Of a stretch of DNA of 64,000 nucleotides, positions 1-11,028 are shown piece after piece. How positions within the stretch are numbered: position 1 is the stretch's first letter; each line of letters starts with the position of its first letter. The notes beneath the pieces were generated by a model, which saw nothing but the letters and a program-made list of their open reading frames with translations, was not told the DNA's origin and did not search any database. The DNA is taken from the NCBI GenBank assembly GCA_905250115.1, contig CAJNOI010000074.1:1-64000 (forward strand), written 5' to 3'. A program made the position numbers and the translations under genes. This stretch comes from Adineta steineri. Lineage: Eukaryota; Rotifera; Eurotatoria; Adinetida; Adinetidae.

Positions 1-1778
1 GGTAATAGTATTGTGACAGCAAATCCGACAAATCCAACAGCTGGACCAACAACAACAGTACCCACAGGAACAGCAGCAACAACAACAGCACCCACAGGAA
101 CAGCAGCAACAACAACAGCACCCACAGGAACAGCAGCAACAACAACAGCACCCACAGGAACGGCAGCAGTAACAACAAAACCTACAAGCCAACCGTTACC
201 AAATACAATCTTGGCATCATCTATACGTATTGAAGACGTGATGCATCATCTTGATGACTTACAGATTATAGCAACTAATGCAGATGGTAATCGAGCCATT
301 CATACACGTGGATTTAATGAAACACTTGATTACATTTATAATGTTCTTAAACTTAATACAAATTATAATATTACACAAAGTTTTTTTCCAGTGAGAGACA
401 GTACCCTTGCCAGTAATCCAGTTTTACTGATTTCAATTAATGATGCCATACAGAACTATACATACTCAACCAATCTAGCAATAGCTGATTTTACTGTAGC
501 AAGATTCTCAACATCACTAGATTTAACAGATTATGTTGCCATTACTGTTATTCCTAATCTGGGTTGTGATGACACAGATTGGGAAAATAATAATATGTCA
601 GTGGCTGGACAAGTAGCATTAGTTAAACGAGGTAATTGCACGTTTGTTAAAAAAGCCCAACAAGCGTCAAAATACAATGTTACTGCTCTTTTCATATATA
701 ATGATGGTGCACCTGGTAATGTAAGACCTATGTCTATTAGTGTTGGTGAGGCAAATGAAATACCAGTACTCTCTCTTTCTTATACTCTTGGTCAGGAACT
801 TGCTGATGCTGTTCAAGATCCAGCAAACAACGTCACAGCACTTATCAATATTAATCTACTCAACGACAAGCCATTACCAGTAGGTAATATTTGTGCTGAT
901 ACACCTTCCGGTGATCCTGCTCAAACTATTGTTATTGGAAGTCATAGTGACAGTGTACCTGCTGGTCCTGGTATTAATGATAATGGTAAGTTATTCACAT
1001 TAAATTATCTATATATCTTGTCTATCTTTCAGGTAGTGGTAGTGCAGCTAATCTTGGTCTTGCTATTGCTTTAGCTCGACTATTTCAAACACCTAACTAT
1101 CCTGAATATAAATATCGTATTCGATTTTGCTGGTGGGGTGCTGAAGAAGTTGGACTTCTTGGTTCCAATTTTCATGTCAGACAAGCAAAGAATGCCACAA
1201 CTGTTGGTGAGCGACTTCAAGATTATTTAATTAATCTTAATTATGATATGCTTGGATCACCTAATTATATCTTTGGTATTTATGATGGTCAAACAGCAAA
1301 TAATGACACTCCATCTGAAGCCCGTCCAGGTAGCGATAAAATCACTGCTCTCTTTCGTGATTGGTTTGATACACAAAAGTTACCTTGGAATAATACTGAT
1401 TTTAGTGGTCGAAGTGATTACGGTCCCTTTTTAGCCGAAGGTATAGTTGCTGGTGGTCTATTTACTGGTGGTGACGATGTCAAAGATCAACAAACACGTG
1501 ATTATATGGACCAAATGCTTGGTCAAGGAATGGGTGGTATTGCTGGTGCTGACTATGATCCATGTTACCACAAGGCTTGTGATTCGATTCAAAATATAAA
1601 TGAATTTGCATTTGAGAAAATGATGCAAGCAGCTGCTTATGCTTTAGAAAGTTTAGCTCGACAAGATAATCTAACACAATGGCTTTATCCAAATGGTAGA
1701 TCTACACGTTCTAATAATGAATCACCACAACGAAAATATGACTCTATAAATGAATATTTTGGCATGCCTTATTTATAG
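1..1778 (+). CDS. M28-family zinc aminopeptidase with PA domain, 5' partial
   Basis: Exons 1..985 (open to the window edge) and 1033..1778; the 47-bp intron 986..1032 splits a Gly codon. The protein is a secreted or membrane-anchored metallopeptidase removing N-terminal residues. Visible in order: a Thr/Ala-rich linker with 10-residue repeats, a PA domain (VALVKRGNCTF), then the M28 catalytic domain with every expected zinc ligand or catalytic residue: GSHSDS (His), GPGINDNGSG (bridging Asp), WWGAEE (catalytic Glu and Glu ligand), NYDMLG (Asp), DPCYHKACDS (last His). The start is missing: its paralogue at 6284 begins with a membrane anchor, so a matching segment probably lies before the window. 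The family assignment is firm; substrate unknown. Similar enzymes are common in bacteria and fungi, so horizontal origin is possible but untested. Confidence 0.9.
61..180 (+). repeat. Four tandem 30-bp coding repeats
   Basis: Four head-to-tail copies of a 30-bp unit (61-90, 91-120, 121-150, 151-180) encode PTGTAATTTA three times and a variant PTGTAAVTTK. The copies are nearly identical in DNA, pointing to recent slippage or unequal exchange. They form the likely O-glycosylated linker before the PA domain of the first peptidase. Confidence 0.95.
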
Positions 1779-4700
1779 ACTTAATTTTTTATTTTTGTCA
1801 TTCTTTTTTTATTTCTAATAATTACTAATGGTTTATATGTGCTTGATTATGAGTTCTGAACAACTATTTAGTTTTTAAGAAAATCATTGATATACAAAAT
1901 ATTATACCGATGTCTTATATGTTGAGCAAAAGTTTTTTTCTTTTATTCATCTATATAAGAACAAAGTCAGTGAATAATTGGTACATATTTAGTTAAATAA
2001 TTCTCTTCTTAATAAATATATTTTTTATTCAAAATTTAAAACTTGACGTTTCGAACAACAATCTCGCTCTTCGTTAAAAGTGATGATATATTTTAGTATA
2101 GATATCTTATTTATATGTGTCTTTTCTTTTCTTTTCATACAATAGCGCGGTGCGGGCGATATATATTTCACGTTATCGTACCAGACTATTACCGTCTTGT
2201 CCATACCACTGTTAAATAAAAAGAAAAGAAAAGAAACATATAAGTAAGATATCTATATTAAAATGTACCATCACTTCTAACGAAGAACGAGATTGTTGTT
2301 CGAAACGTCAAGTTTTGAATTTTGAATAAAAATATATTTATTAAGAAGAGATTTATTCAACAAAAATGTCTACAACCTTCGTCAATCGAAAACAATAATT
2401 GGTACATACATTTCGATACGTTGCGAAATATTGTACGATTGAGAAAAAACAATTTTTAATTTTTAGAGATTTTCAGTATCGCATCTTGACTTAGTATATT
2501 TAAAAAAAATTCATAAACATGAGCTTTTTCATATAGATAAGAAGTTTATTAAATTACTGGTTTACTTGAATATATTTAAACAACGTCAGATTATAAAACT
2601 GAATATTTTTCAATAAAATATCATGGTTATTTAAAACGAGTAGCTAAAATCGCATGATTTAGTCTAAATGAAATTTAGTTTTAGTACTAATACACCGTTA
2701 AAGTTTTAAATGTACGACGATTAGAGAACATTGATAATCCTGTAAATATTTTATTATATAATATATAATACATTAATTTTGGCTTAAGTTGTAAAGAAGT
2801 TATGTACAGAATAATCCTGTGTGACGTTTTTGCACAACTTTGTTCTACTCTGTACGAGAAATGAACTTTCTTATCATTTTACAGTACTTTTAATTAACAC
2901 GAACCTCACTACTTTTAGACGAAGTGATATACATATATCAACAGTATTTTATTATCGACTCGTTTGTTTAAAGCATACATTGGAAGAGTTCTTTGAAATA
3001 GAATCAAAATTTTTATAACAATTATTAAATGAAAACTTTATAGTTTATAGATCATAGGTTAATATCTTTAGTATTATGGATTTTAAATATATAACAAATT
3101 CGACGTTAATAATTTTTTATTCAAAAAAAATTTTGTTAATAAAAAAAATATTTTTTCTCTTCTATGACAAATCTAAAAAGCAATGTCGACGTGTCAAATC
3201 TAAACAATACAAATAATTTTTTTCACTTATTCTAATACAAACAAATATAAACGATTTTAAATGAAAAGAAAAGAAAAATGTTCAATTGATGCAGAACTTG
3301 ATTTTTAATTTTAGAAGTATTTATCAATATATATATTAACAAATAAAAAACTTGAGATTTTTTTGTGAAGCTTTTTCATTAAGAAAAGGATAAAAATGAA
3401 TTTTTTGTTTAATTCTAAGATTGTCGTATGTGTGCTTATCGATGAAAAATAAAAACAACACCAACATACACCCTCAATCCCACGAGAGACAATAAACTTA
3501 CATAGAAAGAAACGTTTGTGTACGCCCAATCACGTCATATCTCTCTGCAAGCAGGTAATCGCCAATTGTATATCACTTCTCTTCTTTTTATTTCTTTGTT
3601 TCTTTTTTCCGAGCGAAAAGCAAGGTCATAAACAGAAAAGTGGACGGATTCAGGGTGCGAGTGCGCTTGAATAGCCCCATCTTATACCCACACCCTAAAA
3701 AAAACCGCCATTTCAAAACACCCCTACTTCATTATTTTCACGTACACTTTTAAATCGATTCAAATCCGCCAAAAACATCTTCCAGAAAAATGAGCATTTT
3801 CAAAATCTGCTTTATTTTTTATTTCGATTCGATGAACAAGCAGACTATCCTTGGCTCCAACATCCAAAAAAATCCACCATTTCAAAACGTGATTTATTTT
3901 GTCTTTTTCAATCAACACTTTTTCAGCTGCTTATAATCCCGCTACTAGTCTTCAACATCAGAAAAAAAAAACAAAGTTTAAAATTCCTATTTTGCTTCAG
4001 GATTTTTGAGCGGATTATAATCCACTCAAAAACCCTCGTGATAAGTGCCCCTTCTTGGAGAGCACCCAATTTCATATTTACATGCAGGATTACTAATCCG
4101 ATTATAATCCGCTCAAAAATCTTGGAGATGAAAATGTTGTTTTGATACGTAGCTGAGTTCTGTTGCGGGGAATGACTGGAGGATTACTTATCGGATTAGA
4201 GTTGGGGTTTCAATTCTCATCAATACTTAGGCTGCCTAGGTATAACTGTTTCTGTTGAAATTATATGTGTACAATTGAAGTATTTAAGCATAGTGACGAG
4301 GATTCGTTTTCTTTTGTAGAGGTAATGAATATCGGATTAAACGCGGAAATTGTCGAAACTGAATAGTTGGAAAATGTTTGGGAACCTATGGTTTTCCTTT
4401 GGGGTTCCGGGTGTCGGATATTATAGGGAAAGTGTTGGATTTTTTTCCGAGTATTACCACTATTTTCCATTTGGATATGATGGGAAACCAAGGGAAATTT
4501 TCCGATGAATTCCGATCTGGAATACTGCGTCAGGAAGTTGTTGGAAGATGTGGGAACCGATCAGTTCCGGGTCGGATTTTTTGACCTGGGTTAATTGGGA
4601 GATTGAAGAAGCTGTTAAACCGTATTCAACTGAACAAGTTCGTTTCTAATATAAAAACCATATTCTAAAATAATAAATATTTGTTTTAGTTTATTAAATA

Positions 4701-6283
4701 TTTAAAATTTACGACACACAACTGTATTGTTGTATACGATAATGAATTAGTTATTATGAATCGAATGAAATTAAACATTTTATTTAAGTGAGTAAAGAAA
4801 TTTTTCTTTTTTTTCTAGTGATACATTTTTTAATAGGTATCAGTGCAATAGTACAATAACGTCAATGTGTGTAAATCCAACAACATCTACAATTATTAAT
4901 TGTAGTACAACTCAAATAAGCTTAGTTTTGTATAATTTCTTATTTAGTGATTTTATTCTAGGGTTATGTCGTGACTTTACAATTCAATGTAATTTCTGGT
5001 CAAAATTATGTCTCATTTAAAGATTTATTACGTACAAATAATGATTATAAGAATGACAAATGTGTTCATATAATGCTTTATCTTTTATATTATTGGTCAA
5101 ACAATAATATTTTATAGCATCTTAATAATAAAATAAAATAATATTTATATGAACTTTTATAATTTACTTTGGATATATTAGTTGAAATAAATCATTCTTT
5201 ATTATAAAAATATTTTTTTTCTGATAGGCTTGACGTTTTCGATATTGACTATTTATATTTTTGTATCATATTGATAGAATATGTTACCAATCAAAAAAGA
5301 GTTTTCAAAAATGACAAACAACTAGAAAAAGAATACAACAAAACACTCTTTAACGTCATTCAATCGTGATTGAATACATGATTTTTCACAATAATACTAT
5401 CATGTATTATTAATTCTTATTTATAGCACTCTTTGTTTTTAAATCGTTTTATTCAACATTTCTTCTAAAGTAAAAAATATAACGTTTATGTAAAAATCAT
5501 TTGTAAGACAATTTGAAAGAGATACATAATCATTTGAAGACAATGTATATAACGGCTATAGACTGTTTTTTACAAAATAAAGTATATCAAATTATAGAAC
5601 AAGATATATCGTTAGTTCGTATACTTAAATCAGAGAGGTATTTGTCTTGATTCAAATATATATATATATTAATTCTTTCGTAAAAAAATTACACCATGCA
5701 GAAATACGATTTAAGTGAAAAAAGACAAGAATGTTAATAGTTTTTCTACTTTATCATTCTATGCAGTATAAAACGCATCGAGCTATTCTCTATGTATACC
5801 ATCATTAACTTTAACTTTCTTTTAAACAGTATTGATACATCGATTATCACCTTAGTTACTTTTCTTCAATTCAATTATAATGACTACACAAATTCAAATA
5901 ACTTGATAAAAGTATTATTACTGATAAAACTTGAATATATTTTTTTATATGATCACAAAGGATCATCATAAACATTTCAAGCTTCTTTTTTTTGTATATA
6001 AAAATTTGTAATTATTTTATAGCAACAGTTTCAAGGTTTAATAAGAACATTATTTATACTGAAGAATACTTAACTGAAGTAATTGACCATAATAAACGTA
6101 TTGAAAGAGAACAACAAAGCAATAATTCTATACTTTATATTATCTGATAAAGAAACATCAATGATAAATTCTTCAGTATTTATGTGGGACAATTTTTCAT
6201 AAGAAGCTCTCATTTGTATGAATAGAAATTGAGTTTCAAAAGAAACAGTGACTGCTGATATTCAAAACAATATTACATTTTCA
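1779..6283. other. Long intergenic region between the peptidase paralogues
   Basis: No convincing gene is seen in this 4.5 kb. It holds a foldback element (2003-2350), paired inverted motifs built on GATTATAATCCGCTCAAAAA near 3998-4123, and a relatively GC-rich stretch around 4378-4590 with a short unsupported reading frame. The remainder is AT-rich. The promoter of the second peptidase must lie at its right end, but no clear TATA box stands out. Confidence 0.6.
2003..2350. mobile_element. Foldback (long-TIR) miniature element
   Basis: The arms 2003-2141 and about 2213-2350 are reverse complements with few mismatches; the outer ends read CTCTTCTTAATAAATATA and its complement. About 70 bp of unrelated centre, including a GC-rich patch, separates them. 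No coding capacity. A 15-bp direct repeat, AATAATTGGTACATA, lies outside both arms (1973-1987 and 2394-2408) but does not abut them. A non-autonomous DNA transposon is the likely identity; the superfamily is not assignable here. Confidence 0.85.
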
Positions 6284-8103
6284 ATGGAGAGAAGTGCTAA
6301 GGTTTTATTATGTGCGATCTTAGCTGGAATTGTTTTAATACTTGTTAGTGTTGGTCTTGCTGCAGCTACATTGGCTATTGTCAGTAGTCGATTAAAAGAA
6401 ACAACAACGATAATAACACCAACATCAACCATAACAACAACAATAACACCACCACCACCACCAACAATAACAACAACAACAGCAACAACAACAGCAACAA
6501 CAACAAGTTCACCATCATTCAATTCTACATATGTTGAATCAATTCAAATTTCGGATGTAATGAAACATCTTAATGAATTACAAACGATAGCAACTGGTGC
6601 AAATGGTAATCGAGCTATTAATACACGTGGTTTTAATCAAACACTTGATTACATTTATAATTCTCTTACACTAAATACAAATTTTAGACTACAAAAAAGT
6701 TTTTTTTATTTAAGAAACTTTGTTCCTGCTGGAAATCCTATTTTATTAACATCGATTGGTGGTGTTGAAAGAAATCGTACATATTCAACTACTCTTTCAG
6801 CATCAGAATTTGCTATTGTTCAATATACAAGATCAGCTAATTTTGCTAGTTATATTCCAATTACTGTTATTCCAAATCTGGGATGTAGTGATAGTGATTG
6901 GACTTCTGTAACTCCTTCTGTTATTGGTCGCGTAGCATTAGTTAAACGAGGTAATTGTAGTTTTATTGAAAAAGCTTTATTGGCTACAAAATACAATGCT
7001 ACTGCTCTTCTAACATATAATGATGGTACAGTAGCTGGTAACGTAGCACCCATAGTTACTAATCTTGGTCAAGATAATGAAATACCAGCACTTTTTCTTT
7101 CTTACACTCTTGGTCAAGAACTTGCTGATGCCGCTCAAGATCTATCAAAAAATGTTGGCGTCCGACTTATTATTACTATGGCTGATGAATCAAGATATCC
7201 TGTTGGTAATATTTGTGCTGATACACCTACAGGTGATGCTACTCAAACTATTGTTATTGGAAGTCATAGTGATAGTGTTCCTGCTGGTCCTGGTATTAAT
7301 GATAACGGTAACTTATTCACATCAAATAATCTATATATCTTGTCTATCTTTCAGGTAGTGGTAGTGCAGCTAATCTTGGTCTTGCTATAGCTTTAGCTAA
7401 ACTTTTTCAAACATCTACTTATCCTAAATATAAATACCGTGTTCGATTTTGTTGGTGGGGTGCAGAAGAAGTGGGTCTTCTTGGTTCTGATTTTCATGTT
7501 AAACAAGCAGATATTGCTACAGCAGTTGGTGAACGACTTCAAGATTATTTAATTAATCTTAACTATGATATGCTTGGATCACCTAATTATATCTTTGGTA
7601 TTTATGATGGTAAATCAGCAAATCCTAATACACCTCCTCAAGCTCTTCCAGGAAGTAATAAAATCACTGCTCTCTTTCGTGATTGGTTTATTTCACAAAA
7701 GTTACCATGGGACTATACTGATTTTAGTGGTCGAAGTGATTACGGTCCTTTCTTAGCTAAAGGTATAGTTGCTGGTGGTTTATTTTCTGGTGCAGACGAA
7801 AGAAAATCCTTTGAACAACGTGATCGTTATGATCAAATGCTTGGACAAGGAATGGGTGGTGTTGCCGGTGCCATCGAAGATCCATGTTATCATCAAGCTT
7901 GTGATTCGATTCAAAATATAAATGTATTTGCGTATGAAAGAATGGTGGAAGCAGCGGCTTTTATGTTAGAAAAATTAGCTCAACAAGATAATTTGAAAGA
8001 ATTTCTTTATCCATCTGCTGAAATTCAACGATTAAATACACAAGCAAAACCACAACGGGTGTATAGTTCAATAAATGAATATTTTGGACTACCTTCTCTG
8101 TAG
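6284..8103 (+). CDS. M28-family zinc aminopeptidase with membrane anchor and PA domain
   Basis: Exons 6284..7307 and 7355..8103; intron 7308..7354 (47 bp) at the same Gly codon as in the upstream paralogue; 590 aa. The start is the first ATG after an in-frame stop at 6230. A hydrophobic segment at residues ~6-32 follows a short N-terminus, predicting a type II membrane protein; a Thr/Pro-rich stalk, a PA domain (VALVKRGNCSF) and the M28 domain follow. Zinc and catalytic residues are intact: His in GSHSDS, Asp in GPGIND, Glu379/Glu380 in WWGAEE, Asp413 in NYDMLG, His521 in DPCYHQ. A polyadenylation signal AATAAA lies at 8157-8162. It probably trims peptides outside the cell. Tandem duplicate of the gene at 1-1778. 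Confidence 0.93.
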
Positions 8104-8799
8104 TTTCTTTGCTTTAAAATAACATTTGCTAGAAAATTTTATTTCATATATATTCAAATAAAAATTTTTATCTTAAAAAACTTCTATGATGTCATAACAA
8201 TGAAAAGATCATAAAGATATCGAAGAAATATTTGAAAGTCATGTATAATCTTGTTGTTTTTCTGGTAATATAATAATACATTTAGTCATTGAAAAAACAA
8301 TAAGAACAAAATAATTTTATTGTTTTAGTAAATATTTTCGTTATTAATCATGAGTTGAAATTGAATTTGTTCTTTTATAAATAGCGTTTGAATATAAGGT
8401 TACATTCTATATAGTATATAATTAATCTCATATGAATATATTCTATAATGTGATATAAATATAGCTTACATTGATTTATTCGATAGACTTTACAAGATCC
8501 TATGTTTTACTTAATACCACCTGCTACTATGTTTCGAATAATATTAAGGACAAAAAAATACTTATTATTTAATTGTTGTAATAGAGACTAAATTGATTTT
8601 ATGTCAGAACCCTTCTTATGTTCTTATTTATCTTCATGACGAAACCTGGAAGAAAAAGAAAAGAAAAGAAAATGAGAAAGGCTTTTTTTTCTCCTCTTGG
8701 ATTCATCATATAGCATGACTTTTATTTTCTTCCTGCTAACATTTATAAGACAGTATCAGTATGCTTAACTTCTAGTTTCTTTTATTCACCAAAACAATT
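8104..8799. other. Intergenic spacer
   Basis: AT-rich sequence holding the 3' UTR of the second peptidase and the upstream region of the small coiled-coil gene. I see no further gene or repeat. Confidence 0.6.
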
Positions 8800-9470
8800 A
8801 TGACTTTTAAAGGAATGTTAAAGATTGTAATGAATGATTATAGAAAAAAACATGTAAGTTAAATGTCCAATAGATTATTCACATAATAACGATTTTATTT
8901 TAGGAACAAAAAATGATTTCTATAGTTGACGAACTTGTAAAAACACGTCGTGAATTACAAGAAATTAGAGAGAAACTTCATCTAGTAATTGATTTTTCTA
9001 GAAAATATTATTTTATTTTATCAAAAATTTTATTTTCTATTCAGCTACAGTCAGGTCATAGTTCATCTTCAAAAGCTATATTTAGTATGCCAGTGCCTAC
9101 CATCAGTCTATTTGTTCAATATAATGGACTTTTTAATGAATTATGCGATATTCTTCAAACAATAACTATCAAAGAACTATTGGTATGTACGTGTGAAAAC
9201 AATATTTTTATGTTATAGTTCATTTTTATTTTTTAAAAATAGATTAAACTTCGTCAGCTGACTGGAATTCCTTTTGATCATCCAATATATATTCGTGTAC
9301 TTAGTGTTGATGGTTTAAAAACATTATTTTTTCTTGATAACAATCTTGATCGAACATTAGCATTTTATAATGACAAATTAAAACCACGAATGATCTTAAG
9401 TATCGAAGATGATAATGAAATGAACGATATACAAAATCAACATCAACGGACATATGAATCTGATGTATGA
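8800..9470 (+). CDS. Small coiled-coil protein with possible ubiquitin-like C-terminus
   Basis: Four-exon model: 8800..8853, 8904..8984, 9045..9182, 9243..9470 (167 codons with stop). The first junction splices phase 0 between an N-terminal MTFKGMLK exon and the exon starting at GAA. The second intron (8985-9044, 60 bp) has no stop and keeps frame, so retention is possible. Residues ~20-45 are charged and heptad-like. The last ~70 residues (LRQLTGIPFD ... VDGLKTLFFLD ... TLAFYNDKL ... RMILSIEDD) resemble a ubiquitin-like fold as in tubulin cofactor E-type proteins, but this is a weak resemblance. I do not recognise the gene. Confidence 0.6.
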
Positions 9471-11028
9471 AAAAGAAACAGGCAAAATTGTATTGTTTTT
9501 TTCTTGTTTTGTACTTTATTTGGATATCTTTGATAGTACAAATATAAGTATGAGTATTTTATTTATATTTTGATTAATAAGCAACAATATAAAATTTTTT
9601 GTTGGTCGCTTAGCAAATGTTGATTTTGACAGCATAGAGAATATAATTTATAGTATCAGTTAATCGGCCATAATAAATGAAAATATCATATAGTTCATTG
9701 CTCAAATAATTTAATCTGTAAAAAATTGCAGCTGAATTAAATTACAAGGTTTTTCTCGCCTACACATTATTGACAGATCGTCTGAGTAATAAGATACAAT
9801 ATACAAAAAAATATTTTTTATATTAACTAACTAATAGCATCAGAAGTCAATAGGTACAGAAAAAAGAATACAATTCACAATGAACGTCTATAATTTGAAT
9901 GAAATTGATAATTATATCATATGCTCTCAAGCATTTTATTTGTATTGATAAATATCTATATAAGTACAAATGTTTAATCAAGGTCAAATTAAATTATCAC
10001 TAATTTTACAGTTAGTTATTTCTAAATCTTTCACACGAAAAAAAAATACTCAACATTTACAAATTATATTATCGTTGAGACAAAGATATCAATCATTTTA
10101 TGAACAACAAAAAAACGAGAAATTTTTTATTATCGTAATAAAAATTTATCTTGATAGAAAAATACAATCAATTATAATTTTTATTTTTTATTTGTTATCT
10201 AAGCAAATATTCTACAACATCACATCATACCTTTTTTTTTCTTTGCTTAATTGATTTCAAAGTATTTGATGACATACTCTATGAATATATAACAGCTTTT
10301 CTTATAAGGTCATTTTCTGATTACTTGTTAAATGTTTGACAATTACCATATATAATCCTTCAAATATTAACAGGTATTTCTATAGAAGATATCTGATTAT
10401 GTAATTGTAGTACATTGATTTATTCGAAAGAAAAACAAATAAGTATTAAAATAATACTTAAAAACTGTCAATTGTCATATTTATAATGAATATACAAGAT
10501 AGAATTAAGAAGAAAAAAAACGTGAAATTTAACTTTTAATGAAGTATGCTTTTTTTTTAAATTTGATTTCCAGTATTCTCACTATTGAATTATATGACAG
10601 GTCAATTTTCGTTTTCTTCTTTAAATGCATCTCGTTAATATTTCATTCTATACACGTACATATATACATATATATATATAAATATATACATATATGTATA
10701 TGTATATAACTGAAGATAATAGTTCGTATGATATGTCTCATTTGTCATTGATTGAATGGTCATTGGCAAGCTTGAATATATGTATATATATTGAGTTATA
10801 TATTCGCCTATTCTTATCTGATTTTGTTTCTTCTTTTCTTTTATTTGCTCAAAAGCGAGTCTCTTCCCTTTTCTTTGCGTTCGTTCGGCAGCAGCGACAA
10901 CGACGATCACCGTTGATTGATTGTAAAATTTGTTGCATATGTTCTGTTCTTTCTCTCTGTCTCTCTCTCTCATTCTCTCTCTTGCATTTTTTTTTACTTT
11001 ATTGTAAAACAGCTCGCGATGCTCCAGT
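9471..11028. other. Intergenic region upstream of RASSF gene
   Basis: AT-rich sequence with an alternating TA/CA tract near 10660-10708 and a CT-rich tract at about 10940-10985, just before the RASSF start codon. No supported gene. The CT-rich tract could be 5' UTR or promoter. Confidence 0.55.

Noticed and set aside
4378-4584. 68-codon frame in the GC-rich patch
   Set aside because: Open frame follows composition; no motif or start context supports it.
6262-6522. 86-codon minus-strand frame of Val-rich sequence
   Set aside because: Shadow of the Thr-rich stalk of the second peptidase.
9970-10254. 94-codon frame on the plus strand
   Set aside because: Low-complexity Ile/Lys/Phe translation typical of AT-rich DNA; no splice partner or motif.
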